Counted from the first letter of the stretch, positions 1 through 12,875 are shown. The stretch is DNA of 64,000 nt from Adineta ricciae (GCA_905250025.1 CAJNOJ010000235.1:94976-158975), one strand, 5' to 3'. Notes: generated from the sequence alone by a model not told the origin. Numbers and translations are program-made.

Positions 1-84
1 TTCGAAACACAAGGGCATGATTTTCAATTCTTGATTTGCTCAATGCATTGTCAACATATTCGTATACGTAAAACAGAACATCTT
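1..84. repeat. Dispersed direct repeat, copy 1
   Basis: The first ~80 bases recur with few changes at about 3229-3305. Both copies begin with the same short string (ttcgaaacacaagggcatga) and then diverge. No coding capacity is evident. It is probably a fragment of an old interspersed repeat, cut by the window edge. Confidence 0.6.
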
Positions 85-207
85 ATTGAAATGTTGTAGG
101 CTATTGAGCGCTTGGCAAGGTTTTCCTCTATCAAGATCTTGTAAGTTTATTGATCGAGAGATTAATTCGTCACTCTCCCTCCTTGACGAGTAACACGATG
201 ATCTATC

Positions 208-395
208 TGGTGAATCAATGTGGGATAAGAACGATGAAAGACATGCAACATTACACTAGATATAGTGTTAGTTATCTATTGGTTATCCATGTTTCATCTT
301 GTTAAATTCGAGCAGACGAACGCGAATTGGTATATAGCTATAGTTGTAACTCTTTTGGACCCGATGTTATTTCATACATGACATCAATAAGGAAA
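208..395 (+). repeat. Dispersed repeat or gene relic, copy 1
   Basis: This stretch matches 12876-13055 over roughly 170 bases, including shared words such as acatgcaacattacacta and ttcatacatgacat. The copy near 13 kb keeps a short open frame and this one does not. I cannot assign the family. It could be a decayed gene fragment or a non-autonomous element. Confidence 0.5.
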
Positions 396-530
396 AATCA
401 CAGCAAAATAGGTGCCGAGTTCGAAAGAATGAGAGCATATGGGATATCCACAAAAACTCATCTTTATTGTCTTGACATCAATTAGTCTCTCACAATTATC
501 TTCATAGTTTCATTTAGATTTTATTTTCGA

Positions 531-2596
531 ATGGCTTCTTCAAATCGAACTGCAATTGGGCAAAGTGTCATTAATTTGTTTCATGGTTACAAACCACCGA
601 CAAATCGTAAACTCTGTGCTGTTTTATCTCCACAACGAATAGTAGTTTTTATTGCTTAGATGAGGACCTTTATGTTTGTTCGAATTGTCCATCTTATATT
701 CCTGATGCAAATAAGATTAATTGGCTTCAGCATGTACACGACTTTCATACAGATGAGTTTGATCAATTAGTGGAAAGTCAGAAAATCTTGACACGTGCTT
801 GTAATCTCATTAAACCTGATGATGACATAGTAATGTCAATTCAATCGCATTCGATATTTCAGTGTCTTCTTTTTTTTAGCAGGAAACGATTCTTGCAACA
901 TCGACATCATTTACTCTCGTAGAAGAAAAGCCAATGTCAACAAAGGAGCAGGTACTGTAGGTGACGATCTCAATGACACGTATTATGTACATACTAACTG
1001 TACCTGGTGGATACTTCACTGCACGTTGAATTGCCTTTAGCGGCGGCGCCAGGAATTCTCACTAGGGTGGGCTTAGCCCGTCTTAACCCAGACTAGGGTG
1101 GGCTGACGAGGGAACATATTCAGGTGATTAAGCTATTTAGATCCCATCTTTTGGTGATAGATAGACCTCAATGAGGTATGAAAAACCTCAAGAGGATTCG
1201 TGCCCTCGCGCCTTTGTTCCACAGATATTGAGTTCTCAAGATGTATACGAAAAGAGANCTCTACTGTTCTATAAAAACGATCATCCTTCATTTCAGTCTC
1301 TTTTCGTATACATCTTGAGAACTCAATATCTGTGGAACAAAGGCGCGAGGGCACGAATCCTCTTGAGGTTTTTCATACCTCATTGAGGTCTATCTATCAC
1401 CAAAAGATGGGATCTAAATAGCTTAATCACCTAAATATGTTCCCTCGTGAGTCCACCCCTGGCGCCGCCACTAATTGCCTTCCTATTTCGTCTATTCGGT
1501 GAATAGTATGTAAACGTGCGTCTTATATCATTATGGAGGGCTTTTGACAAAAAGAAATGAATGCAGATGTGGCTCTATCGGCTCATACATCTCTTCCATC
1601 AGACATCGTCACGATACGCAAAGCGAGAGTAGAAAGTTCATTTCAGATATTAGGAAACAGACGCTTTTCCTATATGGTCACATTGTTTTATTTCGCAATA
1701 TTGATAGAAGTAAGATCTGACGTGTTTGCTAAGATCCGATGGTAACGGTCCCACTTTACTCTGACAACTTCTACATTCGAAACCGTTCAAGTGAATGATA
1801 AGCTTTCATAATAAAACTACTTCAACGATAGTTTTTGTCGCACTTTTCAAAAAGCGCGAGTTCTCGTTAGGGTCTTTGCTACTTGGTCATATCCGTGTCA
1901 AATTCGCTTTCTATTAAGTAAAGAAAGTTAAAAATATTAAAATTTCACACAAAACATTGGCATTCCTGTCTGACTCATTTCTTCCTCAACTCAGCCGATG
2001 GAATATGAAGAGAGAAAAATGGCGTCAATTAGCCGATGGCTTACTTCGATGCCGTCGGCTATGTTACACTGACGGACTATTTCTCTGCTCTCTCTCTCAC
2101 TCATGTTTTCGGCCAAGGAAGAAAATCAATTTCGCGTTGCTAACATCCATATATATATATATATTCGTCTATGGTTTCTCTCCTTTTGTGTTCAATTCAC
2201 ATCCAAGCTGTACCATTTTCTGTTAAAAAGACAAATGGCCGAGAAGCTAATGGTACTGAAATAAAATATTTTCTTCGTGAAAGATCCTTTAAGTTTTGTA
2301 AAGAGTGATAGACTTCTATCGGTCAGTTTTTTAAGAAATCTTTTTGGACAAAACCCTAAGGAGCCCGATTGAGTGTGTAACTTTTAACATGTAGTTACTC
2401 ATACTAGACTATCCAGATATTTTTTAAAAAGATTTTGTGAATGGAAACAAACACATACAGTTATCTTTATTTTTAGGAAGAAGAAGAGGCGGCTGAACAA
2501 TTAACCAAATTATCGGATCAATATAAAAATGGTTTGTTTAAAACTAATGGAGATTATTTGTATGCAGTAAAACAAGTTTTAACACAAACAAAATAA
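531..2596 (+). pseudogene. B-box-like zinc-finger gene with a frameshift
   Basis: Three exons can be read: 531-829, 880-951 and 2477-2596 (stop TAA), with GT-AG introns and agreeing phases. The product begins MASSNRTAIG and contains FYC-LDED-LYVC-SNC followed by spaced His (HVHDFH), which resembles the second half of a TRIM-type B-box zinc finger. The last exon is Glu-rich and could form a helix. Near 640-655 the frame that starts at the ATG runs into TAG, while the Cys-rich part continues in the next frame; a lost T in a T run would explain this. It is either a real lesion or a sequencing error. The long last intron holds the foldback element at 1038-1472. The B-box assignment is tentative. 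Confidence 0.42.
1038..1472. mobile_element. Foldback MITE-like element with 9-bp target duplication
   Basis: The element begins TAGCGGCGGCGCCAGG and ends CCTGGCGCCGCCACT, so its ends are inverted repeats. It is flanked on both sides by AATTGCCTT (1029-1037 and 1473-1481), a 9-bp target-site duplication. Almost its whole length folds back: about 1108-1257 is the inverse of about 1290-1450. An n at 1258 lies in the loop. It has no transposase, so it would be non-autonomous. A 9-bp duplication is usual for Mutator-like elements, but the superfamily is not proven. It lies in the last intron of the B-box-like gene. Confidence 0.7.
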
Positions 2597-2599
2597 CCA

Positions 2600-3950
2600 A
2601 TTCGTTTTCTCGTCTGATAAAGATGCTCAAACTCTATTCATTTATCGTTATTTTTCTTTTTTGTGACCATTGTTCGTGAAAAAGATATATTCATTTGTGA
2701 TATCATTTTATTGTGCATGTGTTTCTCTTTCTTTACAATCATTTGTTTCCGACGCAAAATGCTCGTTGATATACACATGACGAAAGGAATGAAAGCGTGT
2801 GTTCGCTCGCAATATCAAGATGCATCAAATCGAGAATAACCGATTAGAGAAGAAACATGAGACAAGATAGCATGTGCACGGCAGACGTGGAGAGCATTTC
2901 ACTTACGTATGAATACTGCGAATAAAGGCTCGTTAAAGTAGAGTTATAAAAATATTCCTTTTTCATCTCATCAAGCTATGCACCCAAACCATTGATTCGA
3001 GGTATATAGTCGCGTGTAGGATGAACGAAGCCACAGGCGACTGTTTATAGTGACATTGAAAGATCCTTTGGAATCATCAATATGCACATTAATATGACAA
3101 TTATATCCCACGATGATCAACAGATTTCCTAAAATATACATAGCACAAGGAGCATTTCAATTTCAATATAATTTTTTTTGTTTTCTCTAAGCAGCAATCT
3201 GATTTCGATAGATGACTCGTTAGAAGTTCGAAACACAAGGGCATGATTTTCAATTCTTGATCTACTCAATGCATTGTCAATATATTTGTATACGCAAAAT
3301 AAAATCAGCGTTAAGCTAGTACCATGAAAGAAAAAATCACATAAAACCTTATGTTCCGGTGAATTTCCGTCGATAAAAAATATCGTTATTCTATGGAATA
3401 TTTGATTAAGCATCGAATAAATTCATTTATATGGATAGAATTCGTGTGAACATAAGGTTTTATATTATTTTTTATTTCATGGTGCTGGGCTTGATAACAG
3501 TTTCTCATGCTCATGTGTTGAAACAGGTACGTGACATCCAGAGAGAAGCAAATGTAATTATCAGATTTGTTCTATTTGATTTGGAAAGTATGCTTTACTA
3601 TAGTATGCAACAATAATAATACTTTTCTAAACTGTTCTCAATGGCAGATGTTGCCAAATGGTTTGAAGTCAATATTCGTCACATGAACATGACGCAAGCC
3701 ATGATAAAACGTTGAATACTGAAAGGAAATGTACCATCTGAAAAAGAGTAATGAAGACGTCAACATGCCTGAAAATAAATTATTTAAGTCCTAATGTTCT
3801 TCCATTGCTATGGCATTCTATATTTTCATCTGATTCTCAGCTATAATCTTCGTCATACGCATATTTAATATCACTGTCGTACTTTTAGAGCAAATACCAC
3901 AAGTTTTTCAGCTAATTCTCGATACCAAAGGATAATCTTCTCAAACTATT
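2600..3950. other. Mostly non-coding stretch with one possible signal-anchor ORF
   Basis: I see no gene I can support here. It holds copy 2 of the repeat seen at the left window edge (about 3229-3305). A 61-codon ORF at 3431-3616 starts with a hydrophobic stretch, and a short in-frame segment follows an AG at about 3646. Neither resembles a family I know. Confidence 0.4.
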
Positions 3951-3953
3951 CTA

Positions 3954-6900
3954 ATGAATTTGAAAAGTTTTATTACATGGATTTACAACAAAGGGATCAA
4001 TTATAATCTATTTATGTTGAAAGACGATGAATACGATGATGATGAAAATCTTTCAGATCCACATCTGATTGTGAAATATCAAAAATATAAAACTCGGTTT
4101 TATATTCTTCTTCTGACAGGTAATGATCACCTTATTCTTAAGCCCAGGTCAACAAATCCGATGCTGGATCCGATCGGATCTTACCGGATCCGACCATCCG
4201 ACAAAATCCGATCGGATTCCTGGAAACGGAATTGCATTGGAATCCGACTAGAAAAATCCCGTCGGTTGTTGCAAATTTTATGAGCGATCTTTCTAGCTAT
4301 ATTCTATGATGATCCTTAGAAAATCCAGGAAATCCATGTTTCGGGTCCGACGAGATCCGACGTGGGATCCGATCGGATCCGAGACCGTCGGAATCCAATG
4401 CGATTCCGTCACCAGGATTTCATCGGATCCGTCGAATTCCTGTAGGATCCGATAAAATTCTGTATTGGATCCGATGGGATCCGGTGGGATCCGAGTATGG
4501 GATTGTTCGACCTGGGAGGGTGAGGGTGAGAGGATGCTCATACAAATGAGAATTTCTTTGTTTTAGTTTGTTTCTATATCTTATTCTATGTCAATTTAAT
4601 CAAAACACAATCAACAACAATTATCATATCGAACATATCGGTGTGAAGCTAGCACGAAGGAGCTAGCACGAACAAACGATATGTTAGGTAAAAACTTTTT
4701 TACTAAATATGTCCCGTCCATGAGAACTACACCATTCGACTCAGAATTTAATTCTGCATCGAGTGGTGGCACTTTTATCCACCGGACAAACTTTGGAAAA
4801 ATTCTTTCTGAATTATAAATAGACCTAAAGGAAACGAACAAAGATATCGATAGAAAATTTTCCAAAGTTTGTCCGGTGAATAAAAGTACCATCATTCGAT
4901 GCAGAATTAAATTCTGAGTCGAATGGTGTAGTTTTCATGGACGGGACATATTTAGTAAAAAAGTTTTTACCTAACATATCGTTTGTTCGTGCTAGCTCCT
5001 TCGTGCTAGCTTCACACCGATATCGAACATCAGATTTCCAATATACGTTAAACTTTACGATCGACATCATCAGACACTCCTATGTCCATGTTCAACTATC
5101 ACCACTCCTTACCAGAATTTTACTTCGAATAATGTCACNGTCGAATGGTGTAGTTTTCATGGACGGGACATATTTAGTAAAAAAGTTTTTACCTAACATA
5201 TCGTTTGTTCGTGCTAGCTCCTTCGTGCTAGCTTCACACCGATATCGAACATCAGATTTCCAATATACGTTAAACTTTACGATCGACATCATCAGACACT
5301 CCTATGTCCATGTTCAACTATCACCACTCCTTACCAGAATTTTACTTCGAATAATGTCACAACACATCCAGTCTGTTCAAGTATTTTTATTAGTGAAGAA
5401 TGGATCACAAAGTTATATTTTGAAAATGCAAGTGAATATGGTGTGTGGGATTTTCGAACAACAGCCTATTCACAAGTAATCAGTATCACTATTTTCATTC
5501 TCATTCTAATCCATTTGTTTTTAGTTTGAATTGTTGTCGAGGTTTTGTTCTCTTTCGAAACAAATCATTTCTCAGATTTTAATTGATGTGAATAACACTG
5601 AACTCGTTAGTCTTTATCTTCATTCTAAAAAGCAAATTGAGATTGAAATTGATGGTACAACTGAACATCTGAAGAATAGCGCAATATCCCGAATGATGAC
5701 CTTTTTTGATTATCTGAAAAATACAAGTGACAAGCATTATTTTATCACAGCTCTCAACACAAATTTCATAATTTTAGTAAATAATAATACGAATAAATAT
5801 CTTTCTTTTGAAGGACACGAAATAAAGAAAAAATATAACCTGCGACCATCATGCGATAATTTAATGCTGTTAATCAATGCCACGCTTAGTCCACTACCAT
5901 TCAACATGACTGTATATCGCAGAAGAATTGAATTATATCCAATGTCTGATTCAACCATCGTCAATGGTTTCCTCACAGGATGTACACCTCTTAGTGCACT
6001 TCTCCAAAGTACATTAGATTGTCTTTACAAAGTGCAATGTCTTCAGTTATTACTCAACTATTTTCCAAAATTAACACAAGTTTGTATTCAAATATTGAAC
6101 ACTGTCTCATCCAATCTTCTTTCTCTCTTCTCTTCTCTTTAGCTTAATTTCGATCCGAATAACTCGGCTTTATTTTCTCAAGATGAGAGAATACCTATTC
6201 ATCAATATTTGAATACTCTTTTCATAATAAACTGGTCAAGACAGATTGATTATGAGAAATATTTTCAACTGTGTTCTCCATCTTCATGTTCATATTCGAA
6301 AACAGAACGAACAGAACTAGTCTATGCGATTACACTTTTCATCAGTCTCTATGGCGGTCTCACCATTGTTCTTCGTCTCATTGCATCATTTTTTGTTGAT
6401 GTCATCAAAAAATGGAAATGTTGGTCAAAAAAGAGAAATGACAATCCAACAGGTAATGATTCCTTTGAAATCAAGTGAAACATCATGAATATTTATCTGA
6501 TCATTATCATAGAACAACGAGCCAAGAAGTGGAAATTGGTTGAAACAATGAGACACATGAATTTGTTTAAAGATATCAATGATCGAACGGAACATGGTGT
6601 TAGACAACAGAAGATTACCACACGTGTTTACCTAGCTTTATTGTTTGGTAAAGTTTCATGATTTTACAAAATATACACACACACACAATTCTAGCATTCT
6701 CATATCTTGATTTGTTTCTGATCTTAGGTTTAATCTGTACTATTTGTTTGTTCACATCATTGAATAGTGAACTGATGACAATAATCGAAATAGATCCATC
6801 AGTCACAACTTACCATTCTTTGCAAAGTTCTCATGTCGATTCACTTCAATGTCCATGTTCGAAGAAGGCAACATCTTATGGAAGTTTTCTATCATTATCT

Positions 6901-9900
6901 CCACGTTTCCATCAAATATGTTCGAGCGGTTTCATTCATGGCAGCTGGATAAATATGTTGGACAGTTATAAATATGATTTCTCTTTCAATGATTGGCGAT
7001 ATCGTCTATATTTACAATTTCAGTTTTTGTCTAATTTTTGTTACTTAGCCAACAAGACGGTCAATGATGCTATAGGTCGATATCTTTCACAACTATTTAT
7101 TGTTTCGTCTGTGATGAACGAAACTGATCTCAACAAACAAATCAATGGAAGTCTTAATCAGTTTTATCAATCAATAGTGTTTAGTTTTTCTGTGATGACA
7201 GATGTTTTACAACTGTGGATGCAGATAGATCAGCTATATATGGTACCAGTGAGGAAACACAATGGAATGTCTTATGACGTTAATTTAATGAATAATGTTT
7301 TGACAAAGGACATCGATGTCAATCAACAACTCAAGGTAAGTTGTTATTTTGCCTAATAGAAGAATGTGAGAATTTATGCGAATGAATTTCTCTCTTCCAC
7401 TAATATTCTTGTCCTTCAGATCCCAAATAAAAAAGAATAGTCGGTATATTTTGACTCGGAGTGTTGAAAGTTGAAAATGGAATTATTTTATGGAGACTCA
7501 TATCTTACATTGGTTCAGAATTCATGATATAATGAGATTTCAGAGACAAATCTTGTTGTTCAAATGAACAATCAGTTAAACTGTAGTACAACTAGCATAT
7601 GACTTTCACAAGTACTCACTATATACGCATCAAACAAGTCGTTTTCTCTTCTAGATTTTCACATTCATATAGCGTAGTATTTTGTTTCTCACTTAGTTTC
7701 TATCAAGAAACAGATCTAGGCTTTCCTTAACTTTTAGTTCCACTTTCGGTTGAATCAACTCCAAGAAATTAATTCAACGACGACCAAATGTATCTGTGCT
7801 ATCGACCCGTATTGTCAAGTACCAGCTGTTATATATGAATCTTCCTCCATACATGGGACTAGTTCTGGTAGCAATCTACTTCTTTACGTACCAGGCTGGA
7901 TTCAACGGTGTCTTGCTGTTGATTCTCTTCTATTTTCATCGCTCGAATGTTTTTATGAGAATTCCGCTTGTTTTCCATCATTATTAGTTATTCTTTCTTT
8001 CAGGTATGTACTAACAGTGTATCATCCGCCTTCTTATCAGTCAAGAGTCTTAAAAGACGCGTTTGCACATATAGTCGGAAGGTGTGGATGAAATTTTGTT
8101 TTCTATGGAAGCCTAGACCTTTAAAAAAGCGTTTCCAGTTAGTAAATAATACCAAGCTATCACCATCTTAGCAGGATAGAAGTGAGAATTCTACGACAGA
8201 AAGTGTTTCGAGCATACAGTTTGTCAGTATATAACGCTTATAGTTGCAATTTTTTGAGCACGTGGGTAAATGCGTGTTTAAAAAATCTGGTCTATTAGGT
8301 ATCAATACCCATCTGATCTTGTCTCAATCGTTTATGATCCAACAACAACTCGATTCTCTCGGCAGGCAAATATTTCCACTATGTTTAAAGAGATGATGAT
8401 CGAACAATGGCATTCTTCAATATCTTATCAGTCATTCTATGACGCATGTGCACCTACTTTTTGTACCTATTCTCAGAAGATGCACACAAAAAACTTTTTC
8501 GAGATAATCATAACATTACTATCAATGGTTGGTGGTATGACACTATCACTCAAAATTCTCACGCCTAGTCTTATCACAGTGGTTATTCGATTGTTAACAA
8601 TGATTAGGAAAGGTAGACAAAGACAGGAGCAAAGTAAGTTTTTGTCAAACCTGTTTCAGTGCTTTCTATTTCTTCATATTTTCTATAGTCCATCGAAGTT
8701 CTTTTAATCGAATAAAGATCAGTATACAAAATGGAACCAAGTTTTTGTCAACAAAACTACTTGACTTGAATATCTTTGCTTCATCTGATTTTGGAAGCAA
8801 TGTTGATCCACTGGCAGCTAAAAACTATGGCCGATGGGCAACTCGTCTTTACGTCATCTTATTTCTTAGCAGTTTCATCATTCTCACCTTCTATACAATT
8901 ATTCAATCACATGTTGTGACAACAACATTCACTCAACCCTTATTTGATATTTATGAAGGATTACAAGAAAATTATGGCAAGCAACTCAAATGTTTATGTT
9001 CACAGATTGCATCAACATACAATGAGTTTGTCGTAATAACACCAGAATTTCATCCAGTAAGATCAAACTCATTCATTCATTTTGTACAGAACTCATACAG
9101 ATATGTCCGATATGAAGACTAATCATAGGCACATGTTTCTAGATTCTATTAACAAAACAACAAAGAGAACGATTTCATTTAGTATAATATAATAGTATTT
9201 GTTTCCAATATCACATAATAGAACAATCCGAACGATAAAATCAAGAGTCTCTCTTCGAAAACAAAGCGCAGAACAAAATGTAGATTTATTTGAATAAACA
9301 TCATCGCCCCTATGAGAATATTCATTTCTAGATTTGTTCAAGCGAATTCGTACAAGAAGAATGGTATATGCAGATAATAAATGGTCTTGCATTGAACGTC
9401 TCTGCTTATTCACCCAATGATTATCGTCGATTTCTTTCTTCTCATCTTCTATATCTTCAAAAATTGTGTCAAATCTCACAAGATTCAGCTAGCAATGCGA
9501 TCAATGAATTTCTCACATCATTGTTAGTCACTACTGAACTTCTTTCTCAACAAGATTTTCATCGTCGTATCAACATCACAATTCAACAAAGTGAACTCAA
9601 TGCTCCCATTCTCTTATCTCGATTTCTCTTCATCATTCAAAGTGTCGTTCATGGAAATGCTTATATGACAACATATGAAACTAATTTTCGATATTTTACT
9701 CGCTTTTATGATATTAATGAAAATTATGTTTTTACAGATGCAATGATCTATGATGATAATTGTTCATGTGGACTATCTCCAAGCTGTACAACTCAAGCAA
9801 CTCTCATTGAAAATAATTCTTCAAACATAATTACACTTATCGGACTGAAAATGGGATGTTTACCAAGTGAATCTTTTCATTTCTCAACTCTCGAATGTTT

Positions 9901-12152
9901 TCATAATCAATCGTGTGTTGATCTTCTTCATCAATATATAAATTATCCAAACATTTCCATTCCTCGTTCTATCACATCAAATCACTTTCCATCAAACACA
10001 ACTATTCATGAATTGATAACATATGCATTTACTGAACAATGGAAAACACAAACGAACTATTCAAAATACTATCATCAATGTTTACCCTCCTCATGTTCAT
10101 ACACCTACACTAAAAAGTTCGATATCTTGTACATCATGACACTTTTTCTTAGTCTTCAAGGTGGTTTAACGTTAGTTCTGGAATGGATCTGTCCAAAACT
10201 GATTCTAACTGTAGTAAAAATGTCTGAATATTATCGTAGAAAACACAGAATATCAATCCATCCGATGCATTCACTTTCAATCACATCAGATCGTCTCGAA
10301 TGCATTGCTGATCTTCAAACATCCAAGTGATTCAAGGACAGTTTAACTTTTGATGTGTTAAGCTTGAATTTGTTCTATTTAGACGAACAACTGTTTCATC
10401 AACTTGGCGTTATTCGAAACTAATCTTGTTAGTTGTTTCATTGATATTACTGTTGATCAGTATTGTGATATTTTCCGTTTATTATGCGAGAAAAGGTAGA
10501 AGAATTCAGTTTTCTGATAATTATGCAGAAATATTGTCTTGAATAGTTTCATTGATGGATGAAACACTAGATCGAAACGAAAGTACAACAAGTACAACGA
10601 CGTCCACATCTTCGACTGTAACAAGTGAGATCCCTTGCGTATAAAATAGAGTCTATGCCGTCCGTGTGTCCGCACTTCTCTCATTGGATAAAAGATCGGC
10701 GAGATCAGAAAATTCAAATACGAGTTCAACGAGAAAGGATCGATGCGATTGTTAAAGGAAAATTGTACTTGTTTCATACATTCGAATATTGAGTCGAATG
10801 ATGAACATCGTTTAAAAAAAAGATCAGTTTTAGAAGGAAGATAAGTCACAAAAACAAATTCTTTCTTTATTCTTGTAGAAACATTTTGTCGAGATAAGTT
10901 TCAGCTGGTATCAACCAACATTTCTTGTCGGGATCGCATCGTGGAACGGTTTACTGTGACAAGTGGCGACTTCAACAATGATAAACGAATAGATCTTGTA
11001 TATTCTTGTAAATCTGGTAGAAATGAGAAGATGGTGGTATCGCTCAATAATGGAAACGGAACATTTTCTGATTCTATGACCTTCGTCTTGCCGAGATATC
11101 ATTGGGTAAAATATATTTATATTGCTGATGTTAATAATGACAATCGATCTGATATACTTTTAATAACGCAAATCACTGGTATGCAGGTAAAGTTGATGGT
11201 ATTATTAGGGAATGGCAATGGAACTTTTCAAAATTCGACGATGTTGTCGTTTGGTGGTATTGGTAAAATGATTACAGCCCATATCGCCGACTTGAATAAT
11301 GATAATCGATTTGATGTGTTTCTAGCAGAGAAGTTTAGTGAGAAGATAATGTTAACCACTGTATTAGGCTGTGGTGATGGTACATTTCAAACACAGCCTG
11401 TAATATCGTCTATGGTATTTAGAAGCGATATAGCTGAAATGATGCTACTTGATGTTAATAAGGATACTGTGTTGGACATCGTTGTGCGTTATGTTTCGTT
11501 TAAGAATATTCATATAATGTTTGGACAGAATAATGGAAGTTTTTCACCCGAAGTTTCATTAATGAAAAACGAACTGATATCAGGACCGTTATCTGTTATC
11601 GATAGTAACAATGATGGCTATCTGGATATTGTTCTATACAGTATCGAATCTTTGCATATCCATGTTTTTTTTGGAAGTGCAAATGGAACATTTGAAATGC
11701 AAACACCATTCTTCACCAATTTTGCCTCCTCTAATAAATATCTAATAACTGGCGGCTTTAATAGTAACAATCAATCTGACATTGTCGTTGTTTACAGTGG
11801 GGAAGATGTTGAATGTATAGTCTACAATTATATTAATGGTAGTTTTCAAGGGAATGAGAGAAATATTATAAAATCACTTGGAATAATACATAAAATTGTT
11901 GTGTGTGATATAAATAATGATAGTCATTTGGATATTGTTGTTTACAGTCATCCAACTTACACTATCGATATATTGTTTGGAGATGGAAACAATCGATTTT
12001 CTGCACAAATGATTTATTCGAATGAGGACTATCTCGATTGGTTTGATGTTCTCGACCTGAATAATGATAATCACGGAGATATAGTCACTATTAATAGACC
12101 AACGATGCTTATTAACGTTCTGTTATATAAACGTGAATGCTCTATCTACTGA
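3954..12152 (+). CDS. Three-module membrane protein with C-terminal FG-GAP ectodomain (predicted fusion gene)
   Basis: Predicted exons: 3954-4119, 5372-5475, 5525-6079, 6143-6452, 6513-6647, 6728-7335, 7738-8003, 8299-8633, 8689-9056, 9332-10326, 10383-10495, 10547-10624 and 10879-12152. All introns are GT-AG and every junction keeps the frame. Three related modules follow one another. Each has a cytoplasmic linker, a first membrane segment starting TR(V/L/F)Y, an extracellular part with CxC and (C)SSxF motifs, an SLECF- or TLECF-like motif, a C-x-PSSC-like motif and a second membrane segment with GG(L/M)T. Another membrane segment (10383-10495), a Thr/Ser linker and about seven divergent FG-GAP repeats (DFNNDKRID, NGNGTF) complete it. 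I do not recognise the module; its topology recalls DEG/ENaC channels, but I see no signature. Module 1 lacks the exon for the rest of its first membrane segment. The start is uncertain. Two or more separate genes remain possible, most likely split at the TGA at 10328-10330. Confidence 0.55.
4150..4520. repeat. GGATCCGATC-type palindromic array
   Basis: Both strands of this ~370 bp stretch are filled with variants of ggatccgatcggatcc and ccgatcggattcc. The word is self-complementary, so the array can form many alternative hairpins. It is richer in G and C than its surroundings. It lies in the first intron of the three-module gene, where an exon appears to be missing. Confidence 0.7.
4637..5023. 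mobile_element. Foldback (inverted-repeat) element
   Basis: About 4637-4805 is the inverse of about 4855-5023, with a loop of ~50 bases. The arms share words such as gctagcacgaaggagctagc and ggtaaaaacttttttac. No transposase is present. I could not define target duplications, because the right flank runs into the 221-bp duplication. Confidence 0.6.
4918..5360. repeat. 221-bp direct duplication around a single n (probable assembly artefact)
   Basis: 4918-5138 and 5140-5360 appear identical, each 221 bp, separated by an n at 5139. The same length recurs at five other gaps in the window, which points to a contig overlap that was not merged. It lies in an intron. Confidence 0.85.
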
Positions 12153-12705
12153 AATAAACGTCAAAGGAACATTTCTGCTTTGACATCTGACTGCTTTTCT
12201 AAAATATTTCGTAGTAATTAAAAATACATTGAATGATTTCATCGGATTTGGAACAACGGGTGATATCTTTTCTTTTATCACTTGCGGTCTTACACATATG
12301 CAGAATAATCTATTCTGTTTCTGATGTACGTATTAAATTGCATACGGCGTTAAAGGATAAAACTGGAATATTTTATCTGCGTCTATTCTGACTTTTATCT
12401 ATGCTTACTTAGTTAGACTTTTAATTCTCAATCTTCTTTTTTGTTGTATCAGTCTAAATGAATCAACTTTTTCTCAAGTATTCTAACGCATTTCGCTCTA
12501 TTATTTTCTCCTTACCTCATTGTTACTGCTTTTGCCCACTATGGCTCATCTTTTTTAAGCTGCTTTGTTTTTCACCGAATGTCGGAATGCTCATATTGAC
12601 GCTCACAGTTTAAAAATAAAGAAATATTTGTCAACTTTTAGCTTACAGCAACAATAACTGTAGTTCGTGTACTAATTATTAAGCATGATGAGAATTGTCA
12701 TTCGA

Positions 12706-12795
12706 TATGTAGATTTTACTCTTGACTATAATATAGCAGCATTACTATTTGTTCCTGGTTGCTTAGCAGTAGCTGGTGCTGCCGGTGATTTCCTG
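12706..12795 (+). pseudogene. Relic of the 5' end of the GTPase-Hsp20 gene
   Basis: This segment resembles 17710-17800, which spans the start of the intact GTPase-Hsp20 gene. The translation still reads AALLFVPGCLAVAGAAG beside AALPFVLGGLAVAGGSG in the intact gene. The start ATG has become ATA and no GTPase motifs follow. It shows that this family once had another local copy. Confidence 0.6.
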
Positions 12796-12875
12796 TAACT
12801 TTATCCTATGACAATTCGTTCTACTGGCTTTTACTCTCATTCAAATCGTCATACGCCCTCATCGATACCCACACC

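Noticed and set aside
4937..5479. 180-residue plus-strand frame
   Set aside because: It runs through the foldback element and both halves of the 221-bp duplication, so its internal repeat is not biological. Its other frames give equally long chance translations.
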